Source: an uncultured Pelagibacteraceae bacterium (GTDB lineage Bacteria; Pseudomonadota; Alphaproteobacteria; Pelagibacterales; Pelagibacteraceae). From it: a stretch of DNA of 64,000 nt. Of the stretch, positions 42,972-50,389 are shown piece after piece. Below the pieces are notes generated by a model. The model had not been told where the DNA came from. It saw only the letters and a program-made list of their open reading frames with translations, and did no database searches. The position numbers were made by a program, and so were the translations under genes. Each line of letters opens with the position of its first letter. Position 1 is the stretch's first letter. Location: the NCBI GenBank assembly GCA_902566925.1, contig CACFKO010000005.1, positions 20,877 through 84,876 on the forward strand, in the 5' to 3' direction.

Positions 42972-43207
42972 AAATCACAAAATCACAACTTAAACAAATT
43001 ATCAAGGAAGAGCTTGCAGAAATTCGTGATTATCAACAACCCGAAGAGGGTTCTGTGGAATATCATATTATGGACGCTATTAGGATGCTCCAAGGCGAAG
43101 ATGATGTCTCTGGCACCCTACACCTTGTTATTAGGCGTTTGGAAGAAGCACTTGACACATTAGAGAATGATCCCGCTTACAATAGCGATTTTGTTGACGA
43201 CGATTAG
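42968..43207 (+). CDS. Small protein with MKITKSQLK-type leader
   Basis: This 79-residue acidic helical protein shares the leader MKITKSQLKQIIKEEL with the previous gene and overlaps it by four bases. The rest (LHLVIRRLEEALDTLEND) may form a coiled coil. No function is recognised. Confidence 0.55.
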   Translation: MKITKSQLKQIIKEELAEIRDYQQPEEGSVEYHIMDAIRMLQGEDDVSGTLHLVIRRLEEALDTLENDPAYNSDFVDDD

Positions 43208-43218
43208 AGGAATATAAA

Positions 43219-43608
43219 ATGAAATTCACCAAAGAACAGATTAGAGAAATGGTTAAGCAAGAAATGATGAATGTCATCCTTGAAAAAGACGATCGCTGTA
43301 CCAGAATCGCCAAACGCAAGTATGATGTGTGGCCTTCTGCTTACGCTTCTGGAGCCGTCGTCCAATGTCGCAGAGGTAAGATCTGGAAAGACCTCAAAGA
43401 AGAGGATGTGAAGGCCATAGAGCCCCAAATCCGTAAAGTATTGAAGGATGAGGGTGGTGCTGCTGGGCTGGATGCCATCGTGAAGGCAGTGGATGCCGAT
43501 GAAGCAGAGGTTAAAGCTATCTTAGACGATATGGTTGATGTTGGTTTACACAAGAATGGTGATTACATCCTTGATGATTCAGCCGAGGTAGACATCGAAA
43601 AAAAGTAA
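43219..43608 (+). CDS. Leader-type protein with Trp/Cys motif
   Basis: The 129-residue protein starts MKFTKEQIREMVKQEM and carries RCTRIAKRKYDVWPSAYASG followed by AVVQCRRGKIW (about residues 26-58), a pattern I have seen in phage hypotheticals. The C-terminus resembles a winged helix (LDAIVKAVDADEAEVKAILD). Possible DNA binding; unproven. Confidence 0.5.
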   Translation: MKFTKEQIREMVKQEMMNVILEKDDRCTRIAKRKYDVWPSAYASGAVVQCRRGKIWKDLKEEDVKAIEPQIRKVLKDEGGAAGLDAIVKAVDADEAEVKAILDDMVDVGLHKNGDYILDDSAEVDIEKK

Positions 43609-43612
43609 TGGA

Positions 43613-43637
43613 ACCTCCAATGTTAAAGACAATGGAG
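43613..43637 (+). promoter_or_regulatory. Hairpin covering the ribosome site of the next gene
   Basis: CCTCCA (about 43614) and TGGAGG (about 43632) form a 6-bp stem whose right arm is the probable GGAGG ribosome site for the ATG at 43648, so translation may be regulated by structure. The stem is short. Confidence 0.3.
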
Positions 43638-43647
43638 GAAAACAAGA

Positions 43648-44610
43648 ATGAGTGACCCAAAGAAAGGAACAGGTAAAAAACCAAAAGGCTCTGGAAGGAG
43701 ACTATATACTGATGAGAACCCGAAAGACACAGTTTCAGTAAAGTTTAGAACTGTCCAAGACATTAAGGACACACTATCAAAAGCATCATTTAAATCCAAA
43801 TCGCACAAACGCCAATCACAAATCATTAACTTAATCCATCAGCGAGCAAGAGCCGCCTATCAGAACGCAAAAGACCCAAAGGTCAAAGCAAGATTGAAAA
43901 AGGCTTTTGATTACGCCAAGGAAAGAAAAGAGGCTTCAAAGAGGAAGACAAAGAGAATGAATAAAAACGAAATCAAAGATCTTGTTATGCAAGAGATTGA
44001 GTCTATGATGGACGAAAAGAAAAAGAAAGCAGGCACGGAGTCTAGTAAAGAGTCCAGCCTGCGTGATTGGTTTGGTCGCAAGGGAGCCAAAGGCAAGAAA
44101 GGCGGCTGGGTTGACTGCAACGCACCAGACGGAAAAGGCGGTTATAAAGCCTGTGGCCGTGAGAAGGGCGAGAAGCGATCCAAGTATCCAGCCTGTCGTC
44201 CAACTCCCGGTGCTTGCAAAGAGAAGGGCAAAGGCAAGTCTTGGGGTAAGAAAGCAGCAAAGAAAGAAGGTTTAGAGATGGACAGACAAACATTAATGGA
44301 AATCATTAACGAAGAACTTGAAAATGTTTATTATGAGTTTTTGGCCGAGGGTGAAACGCTTGAAGAAGCAGAGTACCAAGGAAGAAAGGTTACTCTTAAT
44401 AAGCCTTTTAGAACTCCAGACGGTCCTAAAAAGTCCTCCGTGTATGTTAAGAACGCCAAAGGCAATGTTGTGAAAGTAAACTTTGGTGATCCAAAGATGA
44501 AAATCAAAAAGAACATTCCAGCCCGTAGAAAGTCGTTTAGGGCACGACACAACTGTGATAACCCCGGACCAAAGTGGAAAGCCCGCTACTGGTCGTGTAA
44601 GGCTTGGTAA
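43648..44610 (+). CDS. Basic multidomain hypothetical protein
   Basis: The 320-residue protein has an N-terminal Lys/Arg-rich helical domain (TVSVKFRTVQDIKDTLSKAS, residues about 31-50; it may belong to a DUF5872-like group) and internal leader-like pieces MNKNEIKDLVMQEIESM and MDRQTLMEIINEELENV. In the middle is a Cys-rich segment GWVDCNAPDGKGGYKACGRE followed by YPACRPTPGACK, and the C-terminus again is basic with Cys. High charge suggests DNA binding or packaging. It may be a fusion of several packaged modules. Confidence 0.5.
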   Translation: MSDPKKGTGKKPKGSGRRLYTDENPKDTVSVKFRTVQDIKDTLSKASFKSKSHKRQSQIINLIHQRARAAYQNAKDPKVKARLKKAFDYAKERKEASKRKTKRMNKNEIKDLVMQEIESMMDEKKKKAGTESSKESSLRDWFGRKGAKGKKGGWVDCNAPDGKGGYKACGREKGEKRSKYPACRPTPGACKEKGKGKSWGKKAAKKEGLEMDRQTLMEIINEELENVYYEFLAEGETLEEAEYQGRKVTLNKPFRTPDGPKKSSVYVKNAKGNVVKVNFGDPKMKIKKNIPARRKSFRARHNCDNPGPKWKARYWSCKAW

Positions 44611-44611
44611 G

Positions 44612-44707
44612 ATGAGTTTGATTGTTAAGTATTTAAGAAAACTAGCAGACCTTTCAATCGGTCGGTGTTGTGCTGATTGTAACTGCTGGAACGCAGCGGA
44701 GAAGTAA
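44612..44707 (+). CDS. Micropeptide with a Cys cluster
   Basis: A 31-residue frame with ATG at 44612 starts MSLIVKYLRKLADLSIGRCC and carries four Cys in CCADCNC. It fits exactly between two genes (one base after the previous TAA and one before the next ATG). A small metal-binding peptide is possible; reality is uncertain. Confidence 0.35.
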   Translation: MSLIVKYLRKLADLSIGRCCADCNCWNAAEK

Positions 44708-44708
44708 A

Positions 44709-45227
44709 ATGAAAATCACCAGAGAACAACTTAAACAAATCATCAAGGAAGAACTTAAAGAAATTGCATCAAACCGCGCTGAACCCGCAACCGAGTATGA
44801 GTTATACTCTGAGTTTTTGGCCATCACAAAACAACTTCAAGAATTTAGGGACAACCTAGACTTTGCTATGGGGCTAACTGCTAGTGCTACTAGGCAATCA
44901 CAATTGTCAGACGAAGTTTATGAAATGATACGAAAGGCATCATTTGCTCTGGACACAGCCAGAACTAAGTTTGCACAAGAGATAGGCCAAGACCCAGCCC
45001 CAGAGTTAAAACCAATGTCGGAGAATAAGAAATCCTCGTCTCAATTGGCAGGTATTGGCTTTGAAATAGACGACCTAATTAACAAGACTACACGTCTTCT
45101 TATAGATACCGAAATGGACTCCACCATGAAGATAATAGCCATCGATATTGTTGACCACATCAGAGATGATGTCAAAAAGAAATACCGTCAGCTTGCCTAC
45201 TATGTCGGAAGCGCAACGGAGAAGTAA
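44709..45227 (+). CDS. Helical protein with MKITREQLK leader
   Basis: The 172-residue protein starts MKITREQLKQIIKEELKEI, followed by helices rich in Thr/Ala and conserved-looking charged residues. The leader with I-K-E is like those at 42741 and 42968. No function is recognised. It ends just before another leader-type gene at 45229. Confidence 0.5.
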   Translation: MKITREQLKQIIKEELKEIASNRAEPATEYELYSEFLAITKQLQEFRDNLDFAMGLTASATRQSQLSDEVYEMIRKASFALDTARTKFAQEIGQDPAPELKPMSENKKSSSQLAGIGFEIDDLINKTTRLLIDTEMDSTMKIIAIDIVDHIRDDVKKKYRQLAYYVGSATEK

Positions 45228-45228
45228 A

Positions 45229-45672
45229 ATGAAACTACTGCTTGAAAACTGGAAACGATTTATAAACGAGGTTAAAGAGATGGTTTGCCCAAAGGCAACC
45301 CAAGACCTAGAACTGAATACAAAGAACCGTAACGCAGCGATTAAAGCAGAGCACATCCAGTATGGCCCCTTGAACCTTGCTGATGAAGACTATTGGGTCA
45401 GAGCAGCCGAGCACTGGAACACAAAGCCAGAGATTGCAAAGAAGTCTAAATGTTCTAACTGCACTGCTTTTGACATCTCCCCTCGAATGATAAAGTGTAT
45501 GCCCGGTCCTACTTCGCAGCCTATCGAGGACGAAGAAGGTTATTTAGGCTATTGTTGGATGCATCACTTTAAATGTCACTCAGCCCGATCTTGCTATACT
45601 TGGGCTGCTGGCGGACCTATAGACGAAAACAAAATCTCTTACGAGTGGCAGGAAAAGAATGACCCATCTTAA
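45229..45672 (+). CDS. Cys-rich putative metalloprotein with leader
   Basis: The 147-residue protein starts MKLLLENWKRFINEVKE, with an I-N-E triplet. Six Cys follow: CSNCTAF (about residues 74-80), KCM (about 88-90), GYCWMHHFKCHSARSC (about 107-122), then TWAAGGPI. This resembles high-potential or rubredoxin-like phage Cys proteins and probably binds a metal or Fe-S cluster. It overlaps the next gene by 14 bases. Confidence 0.5.
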   Translation: MKLLLENWKRFINEVKEMVCPKATQDLELNTKNRNAAIKAEHIQYGPLNLADEDYWVRAAEHWNTKPEIAKKSKCSNCTAFDISPRMIKCMPGPTSQPIEDEEGYLGYCWMHHFKCHSARSCYTWAAGGPIDENKISYEWQEKNDPS

Positions 45673-45853
45673 AGAGCAGGGCGAAACTTACTTTGAGCAC
45701 ATGCGTCACGCTATGGGTATTAGTTTTCTGCTGCTTACAGCCGGGACTAAGTGCCTAATTCACTCCATAGTCCCTGACTTATTTGTCACAGGTGTGTCGT
45801 CTAAACTGGACGAGATTAACGCGCTGGTGAAGCGTAATACAGCCGACGAGTAA
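45659..45853 (+). CDS. DUF6356-like protein
   Basis: The 64-residue protein contains EQGETYFEHMRHAMGISFLL and CLIHSIVPDLFVTGVS, the DUF6356 pattern of a small helical membrane-associated protein with a hydrophobic centre. Such proteins are common in marine bacteria and phages but lack a defined role. It overlaps the upstream gene by 14 bases. Confidence 0.6.
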   Translation: MTHLKEQGETYFEHMRHAMGISFLLLTAGTKCLIHSIVPDLFVTGVSSKLDEINALVKRNTADE

Positions 45854-45900
45854 GAACAGGAACCGCGCTAAAACCTGATAAATAGTGCTTTTAACTCAAA

Positions 45901-45933
45901 ACCCCCTACTTATTTATAGGGGGGTAATTTTTT
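45901..45933 (+). terminator. Terminator abutting the protease start codon
   Basis: CCCCCTA (45902-45908) pairs with TAGGGGG (45917-45923) around an 8-base loop, followed by T6 (45928-45933) and directly by the ATG at 45934. The right-arm GGGGGG is the likely ribosome site of the protease gene. The same layout occurs at 12935. Confidence 0.7.
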
Positions 45934-46653
45934 ATGAGGTATATTTTATGGGGAGTAATGTCTTTAATGATGCTCTCATGTATGCAACCTTCAGTTGAGG
46001 TTTGTAATACATCAGATGATGCATCAACAATGCAGGTTGTTAAGACAACAACCAGTTTAATCGCGAGGTCAAGAAACGCAACCGTGCGTATTGTTTCGGT
46101 CGGACCAAACGACAATATGTCAATCGGGACAGGCACAGCGTTTAGATATAAAGGTCGGACCATCATTCTCACAGCAGCACACGTTATGAATGGACCACCG
46201 TGGATTGTTGGCATTGAATCAATGGGGGATGCCACACTAGCGCAGGTTGTTTACCACGATCCTAGCCACGATCTCGCTGTTCTCATACCATATACCGATT
46301 CCAACTTAAAGCCTATGCCTTTTCGCCCGATTAAAACAAAGGGCGTAAAGATAGGACAGAACACGCTTTACTCTGGCTACCCAAATGATGAAGCAATGTA
46401 TACTATCAAAGGTTATGTCAGCGGCGTAAACTATGAAGGCAACTATTACATTCATTCCTACGCTTGGCGCGGAGCATCAGGGTCCAGCGTATTTGATGAG
46501 TGGGGTCGCTTAGTCGGCGTCCTAACTGCCGTTGGGGTGGGTACAGACGTTGATGGAGGACATACCGCAATAGAAGATGTAGTCCACGTCGTTCCCATTT
46601 GGAAGTTAATAACCGACCTTTTAGACTTTAACTTAGAAGTGCTTGACGAATAA
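45934..46653 (+). CDS. Secreted trypsin-like serine protease lipoprotein
   Basis: The 239-residue protein has a signal peptide ending in a lipobox-like MLSC (residues 13-16). It then has a trypsin fold with LTAAHVMNG (about 71-79, His), HDLAVLIP (about 103-110, Asp) and WRGASGSSVFDEWG (about 177-190, Ser). It should be anchored in the cell envelope, where it may degrade host surface proteins or help lysis. The ribosome site is in the terminator stem. Confidence 0.85.
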   Translation: MRYILWGVMSLMMLSCMQPSVEVCNTSDDASTMQVVKTTTSLIARSRNATVRIVSVGPNDNMSIGTGTAFRYKGRTIILTAAHVMNGPPWIVGIESMGDATLAQVVYHDPSHDLAVLIPYTDSNLKPMPFRPIKTKGVKIGQNTLYSGYPNDEAMYTIKGYVSGVNYEGNYYIHSYAWRGASGSSVFDEWGRLVGVLTAVGVGTDVDGGHTAIEDVVHVVPIWKLITDLLDFNLEVLDE

Positions 46654-46671
46654 AAAGCAATGTGTTATACT
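46643..46671 (+). promoter_or_regulatory. Promoter for the small coiled-coil gene and PMM
   Basis: TTGACG (46643-46648) and TATACT (46666-46671) with an extended TGT are 17 bp apart, overlapping the end of the protease gene. Confidence 0.65.
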
Positions 46672-46695
46672 ATTTAGTATATGGGAGAAGACCCT

Positions 46696-46896
46696 TTGAA
46701 AAACAAGACTAAGGACGAGTTAATCGTCATTATCCAGCATCTTATCAAAGAAAACGACATTCTTAAAGAAGAGAATGAATCGCTTTGGTTTATGTTGGAG
46801 GAGATACAAGAGTCCGACAAAGCAGCCAAGAAAGTTATGGATGAGCAAAAGATTATTGAGATGCTCTCACAAATGGAGCCTGTCGGAGAAGCATAA
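46696..46896 (+). CDS. Small coiled-coil protein
   Basis: The 67-residue protein (starting with KNKTKDELIVIIQHLIKEND after the initiator) is a predicted two-heptad coiled coil and a short acidic tail. A TTG at 46696, six bases after GGGAGAA, is chosen over an ATG at 46681 that would be only ten bases after the -10 box and thus essentially leaderless. It precedes the phosphomannomutase gene. Confidence 0.5.
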   Translation: MKNKTKDELIVIIQHLIKENDILKEENESLWFMLEEIQESDKAAKKVMDEQKIIEMLSQMEPVGEA

Positions 46897-46910
46897 CACA
46901 AGAGGATAGA

Positions 46911-47651
46911 ATGAAACGTATTTTTATGTTTGACATTGATGGTACACTTACACCTGCAAGACTGCCTATGACCGAGGAAATGGTTGAGATGTTCAAGGGT
47001 TTTTGTGAAAGAAACAGGGTTATTCTTGTCACTGGTAGTGATATGAGTAAGGTTGTTGAGCAAGTGCCCAAAGTGATCAGGGATTTGGTCGAGGGTATTT
47101 ATACTTGTTCGGGCAACGCTTATACTGTGGGGGACGAAATAATTTATGAAAACAAGTTTATACCTCCAGAGAAGCTGATTGCCCTATTGGAAGACTGGAA
47201 GAATTATTCACACTATCCTGTAAAGACAGGCCGACACCTAGAATATCGTGATGGTATGCTAAACTACAGCACCGTGGGGAGAAACTGCACCCAACAAGAA
47301 CGCGAGGATTATGAGGTTTGGGACAATGAAAACGGCGAACGTGCAATCCTTAGAGAAAGGATCCTAAACATGTTTCCGTCGCTTGATTGTGCTATCGGTG
47401 GGCAGATCAGTATTGACATCTACCCACGGGGCTTAGACAAGTCCCAGTCATATTTTAGAGTTAAAGGCGAGAATCCCGATCACGCCATTATCTTCTGTGG
47501 TGATAGGCTTATGCCCGGTGGTAATGATTACCCATTTTTTAAGGCTATGGGAGAGAACCAGACGAGTTGCCGTCCTCTCGACATAGCAGTGCCAGTCTCC
47601 AGTTGGCAAGATACAAAGAGGTTTCTCGTTAATAGCGAGAAGAACTCTTAG
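46911..47651 (+). CDS. Phosphomannomutase, eukaryotic PMM-like (HAD superfamily)
   Basis: The 246-residue protein begins MFDIDGTLTPARLPM (residues 5-19), where the first Asp is the HAD nucleophile. It then shows VTGSDMSKVVEQVP (about 42-55), GMLNYSTVGRNCTQQER (about 114-130), IGGQISIDIYPRGLDKS (about 162-178) and FCGDRLMPGGNDYPFF (about 196-211). These match human-type PMM1/PMM2, which interconverts mannose 6-phosphate and mannose 1-phosphate. The bacterial enzyme (ManB) is unrelated. Possible roles are GDP-mannose for glycosylation or another sugar-phosphate conversion. Confidence 0.8.
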   Translation: MKRIFMFDIDGTLTPARLPMTEEMVEMFKGFCERNRVILVTGSDMSKVVEQVPKVIRDLVEGIYTCSGNAYTVGDEIIYENKFIPPEKLIALLEDWKNYSHYPVKTGRHLEYRDGMLNYSTVGRNCTQQEREDYEVWDNENGERAILRERILNMFPSLDCAIGGQISIDIYPRGLDKSQSYFRVKGENPDHAIIFCGDRLMPGGNDYPFFKAMGENQTSCRPLDIAVPVSSWQDTKRFLVNSEKNS

Positions 47652-47662
47652 GAGGTTAAACT

Positions 47663-48001
47663 ATGGAATCCGAAGAAACAATATCAGAGGAAGAAAATAA
47701 AGTTACAACTGACGCCGAAGAACTGAAACCAAAACCCCCGAGGAAGTTTGCACCTCGCGGGATTGAGACATTCACTGTTTGTCGCCAAAACGACGAAACA
47801 GGAGTTTCAGGTACAGGAGTTGTGATTGAGGGCGTTCAGTACGCAACCGGACAGGTTGTACTTCACTGGTTAACGCCGGTTCCAAGGGGATCTATCGCCA
47901 TTTTTGAAAGCCTGAGTGATTTCAAGAAAGTACACGTTAGTCCACATCCAGACAACAAGACGATTATTACTTGGTCAGATGGACGACAAGAAGAATTTTA
48001 A
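47663..48001 (+). CDS. Hypothetical beta-rich protein
   Basis: The 112-residue protein has an acidic disordered N-terminus (ESEETISEEENKVTTDAEE), then a beta domain (RGIETFTVCRQNDETGVSG and further strands ending IITWSDG). No catalytic motif is seen. It follows phosphomannomutase after 11 bases with GGAGG. Confidence 0.5.
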   Translation: MESEETISEEENKVTTDAEELKPKPPRKFAPRGIETFTVCRQNDETGVSGTGVVIEGVQYATGQVVLHWLTPVPRGSIAIFESLSDFKKVHVSPHPDNKTIITWSDGRQEEF

Positions 48002-48015
48002 ACTATTTATTGTGT
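48002..48015 (+). promoter_or_regulatory. Candidate late-type promoter motif, copy 4
   Basis: ACTATTTATTGTGT begins at the stop codon of the previous gene and ends 17 bases before the start of a leader-type gene at 48033. Confidence 0.4.
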
Positions 48016-48032
48016 AAAAGGGAGTTTTTACA

Positions 48033-48254
48033 ATGAGAATCACAAAGAACAGATTGAAAGAAATCATCAAAGAAGAAGTCCAGAAGCTACGAGAAGGTAA
48101 CTTCCAAGAGGAGTATTGCAGACGAAACCCTAATGCGGAGGGCTGTTTGGAATACTGGCAGGAAGAAGCCAGAGCCGAGGGCATTGGCGAGGAAGATGTT
48201 GATTTTAACGATGTTGATGCTTTAATCTTTGCTATTGAAAAAGCGGTGAGCTAA
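48033..48254 (+). CDS. Small protein with MRITKNRLK leader
   Basis: The 73-residue protein starts MRITKNRLKEIIKEEVQKL, the leader family with an I-K-E triplet, and contains two Cys in EEYCRRNPNAEGCLEYW. It ends on the last base before the nucleotidyltransferase ATG. It is probably packaged; no function is recognised. Confidence 0.55.
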   Translation: MRITKNRLKEIIKEEVQKLREGNFQEEYCRRNPNAEGCLEYWQEEARAEGIGEEDVDFNDVDALIFAIEKAVS

Positions 48255-49193
48255 ATGTCCTACGCAAGTAAATGGAAGAACTTCAAGCGCCTGACGGAAG
48301 CGATGGAACAAACTCCATTTAAATCCGCTGCACAGAAGCGTTATAAAGCGCAGCGTAGAAGAAACGACATTTACTCAACGATGGGCGGCATCAAGAATAA
48401 GAAGAGTGGACCACCGTTTACGGGCAAGGTCCAACGAGCCGGTACATCAAGATTAAGGTTTGAAGGGCTACAAGAGAAGATCAGTGCTGATGCTCTCCGC
48501 TCTTTTGAGGTGAATGACACCTTGGAACCTAATGTTTGGGAAGGTGATAAATTAAAGCCCGAGGTCAGAGAAGCACTTTTAAAGATTGTTAAAGACTTTC
48601 TTATTGACCTTCCGTTTGACGTAGATGTTGAAGACATAACTTTAACCGGTTCTTTGGCCAACTACAACTGGTCAAAGTTTTCAGATGTTGACCTTCACAT
48701 CCTGCTTGACTTCACCAAGGTGGACGACAATCAGGAGCTTGTAAGCCAGTTTTTCAAGAACCTTCAAACTAACTGGAACAACACACACGATATTTATATG
48801 GATGACTACGAGGTAGAAATCTATTTCCAAGATACTAACGAACCCCACCTTTCAACCGGGGTTTACTCGGTTGAGAATGACGAGTGGTTGACCGAACCAA
48901 AGCCCGAAGCAGCCAGTATTGACTATGCAAACATAGAAAAGAAGGCACAGGACATATCAGATCGCATTGATGATATTGAGCGAATGATGAAAGAGGGCGA
49001 AGAAGACAAAGTATTAGACGCCATTGACCGATTAAAGGCGAAGATACGGAATATGCGCCAAGCGGGACTGGAAGGAGCAGGACAGTTTTCAGTTGAAAAC
49101 CTAGCTTTCAAGGTGCTTCGCAGGAGCGAGGAGCTAAAGAGACTTTCAGATCTAAAGGCCAAAGCCTACGATGAACTCATGTCAGTGCGATAA
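48255..49193 (+). CDS. Nucleotidyltransferase-fold protein with leader-like N-terminus
   Basis: The 312-residue protein has MSYASKWKNFKRLTEAMEQ (L-T-E triplet) at the start. The NTase signature TLTGSLANYNWSKFSDVDLH is at about residues 127-146 (GS followed by SDxD, with the metal-binding Asp pair), followed by YEVEIYFQD with a third Asp. Similar enzymes add nucleotides to RNA, proteins or antibiotics. If packaged, it may modify host targets on entry. The C-terminal helical half may be a substrate-binding region. Confidence 0.7.
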   Translation: MSYASKWKNFKRLTEAMEQTPFKSAAQKRYKAQRRRNDIYSTMGGIKNKKSGPPFTGKVQRAGTSRLRFEGLQEKISADALRSFEVNDTLEPNVWEGDKLKPEVREALLKIVKDFLIDLPFDVDVEDITLTGSLANYNWSKFSDVDLHILLDFTKVDDNQELVSQFFKNLQTNWNNTHDIYMDDYEVEIYFQDTNEPHLSTGVYSVENDEWLTEPKPEAASIDYANIEKKAQDISDRIDDIERMMKEGEEDKVLDAIDRLKAKIRNMRQAGLEGAGQFSVENLAFKVLRRSEELKRLSDLKAKAYDELMSVR

Positions 49194-49209
49194 TGTAAAA
49201 AAGATGTCA

Positions 49210-49244
49210 AGCCACTTGACACGGGATCAAAATGTGGCTATACT
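49210..49244 (+). promoter_or_regulatory. Promoter with flanking inverted repeat
   Basis: TTGACA (49216-49221) and TATACT (49239-49244) are 17 bp apart. AGCCAC (49210-49215) and GTGGCT (49234-49239) flank the boxes with the same 18-base gap seen at groEL. Confidence 0.65.
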
Positions 49245-49286
49245 ATATATGCGTGGGCGAGCTACGCGCATTAAAAAGATACGCAC

Positions 49287-49472
49287 ATGAGCAAACGGAG
49301 TATTAAGGATATGATTTTAAGTCTTGAAGATCTAAACATCTCAAACGAGGAAATGAGTCAAGCGATGGAGATCATGACGGCAGTCAATGATGCGATGGTT
49401 GAATCTAACCAAAAGGTAGGTTTCGAGCACGTTGTTCTCTGGTGGATCGGCTGCGAACCAGCCGAGGCTTGA
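49287..49472 (+). CDS. Small helical hypothetical protein
   Basis: The 61-residue protein (SIKDMILSLEDLNISNEEMS then helix) is mainly helical and acidic, ending with an odd WWIGCEPAEA. It is preceded by a clear promoter. No function is recognised. Confidence 0.5.
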   Translation: MSKRSIKDMILSLEDLNISNEEMSQAMEIMTAVNDAMVESNQKVGFEHVVLWWIGCEPAEA

Positions 49473-49489
49473 TTTTTTACATTTTCTGC

Positions 49490-49518
49490 TTGACTTCGGC
49501 ACCGTATCGTGCTATAAT
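49490..49518 (+). promoter_or_regulatory. Promoter for the zinc-ribbon and restriction-modification genes
   Basis: TTGACT (49490-49495) and TATAAT (49513-49518) are 17 bp apart, just before the zinc-ribbon gene. Confidence 0.7.
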
Positions 49519-49542
49519 GTATAAGTAATGTGGGGGTTCACA

Positions 49543-49740
49543 TTGGCTGAGTGTAAGTTGTGCGGCGAGCAGTATCCAGATCGCCGTTTGGAGCTAGGTT
49601 ATCATCTGTGTCTGGACTGTGGCGATGCACGCGCACATCGTGTGGCAAATCATCGTGCTCGTTGTTCGGCACCATCATTTAATAAAGGGGCGTATCAGCC
49701 CGTTATGACTGTCGGGGATGCTCGATGGGTTGGGAGGTAG
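49543..49740 (+). CDS. Small four-Cys zinc-type protein
   Basis: The 65-residue protein starts AECKLCGEQYPDRRLELGYH after the initiator, then CLDCGDARAH. It has CxxC and CxxC 17 residues apart, a probable zinc ribbon. TTG at 49543, following TGGGGGTT, is preferred over ATG 49528, which is too close to the -10 box. It ends two bases before the restriction endonuclease start and might be a controller or DNA-binding partner. Confidence 0.55.
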   Translation: MAECKLCGEQYPDRRLELGYHLCLDCGDARAHRVANHRARCSAPSFNKGAYQPVMTVGDARWVGR

Positions 49741-49741
49741 C

Positions 49742-50389
49742 GTGGATAAGGTTGCGCTTGGAAAAGCACTAGAACAAGAGATTATTAGTTATTCTGGAAT
49801 TCGTAAGTTTCCTATCAAGGGTGAACTTTGGGAAGAAATTTCTGTTGATGCTCTCAAATCTGCTGGGTTGAAAGTAGATTGGGAAGCTGGTTCACACGGC
49901 TCGGGCGCAGACATTTTCTTACCCGATTTAAATGAAGGTATCTCCAATAAATCTGGTAAAATCACTCGGACTAAAACGACTGGCAAGCATGAATTGTCTA
50001 TCTCTTCCTACCGAACCACAAAATACAAAACACTAAAAGAAAAACTGAATTTTTTTGATGGTGATGGCAAGAATTTTAAAAATTATCTGGTTCTCACTAG
50101 GGAAGAAAACAAGGAAACAAGAAAGTATAGCGTTATCCTGATTGACGCCGCCAAAGTCAGCGCGAAAGCTCTGAGGTGGTCTAAAAAGATAGGCAAAACA
50201 GGTAAGCAAACTGGATGGTCTGGATACGATAAAAAGCTCGGTATAAAAATGAATATCCAGAAAGCGATGTCCGACCAGTTTTGGATTTATTTGGATTTGA
50301 ATAAGTTCACTGGAGCGGAAACTATAGCCGAGGTATCTATACCTTTGGATAAACTGGGCAAAACACACACAATTGTAGAGGCTGTATAA
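49742..50389 (+). CDS. Putative type II restriction endonuclease
   Basis: The GTG-started 215-residue protein has a possible PD-(D/E)xK site: WEAGSHGSGADIFLPDLNEG (about residues 40-59) followed by ISNKSGKI (about 60-67), with GADI as the first acidic strand and S-N-K as the xK. Its stop overlaps the methyltransferase ATG (TAATG), the classical restriction-modification layout. The recognition sequence is unknown. A solitary nuclease of another type is possible. Confidence 0.6.
   Translation: MDKVALGKALEQEIISYSGIRKFPIKGELWEEISVDALKSAGLKVDWEAGSHGSGADIFLPDLNEGISNKSGKITRTKTTGKHELSISSYRTTKYKTLKEKLNFFDGDGKNFKNYLVLTREENKETRKYSVILIDAAKVSAKALRWSKKIGKTGKQTGWSGYDKKLGIKMNIQKAMSDQFWIYLDLNKFTGAETIAEVSIPLDKLGKTHTIVEAV

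Noticed and set aside
46681..46896. ATG 46681 as the start of the coiled-coil gene
   Set aside because: It lies only ten bases after the -10 box and would be essentially leaderless; a TTG with a ribosome site at 46696 fits better.
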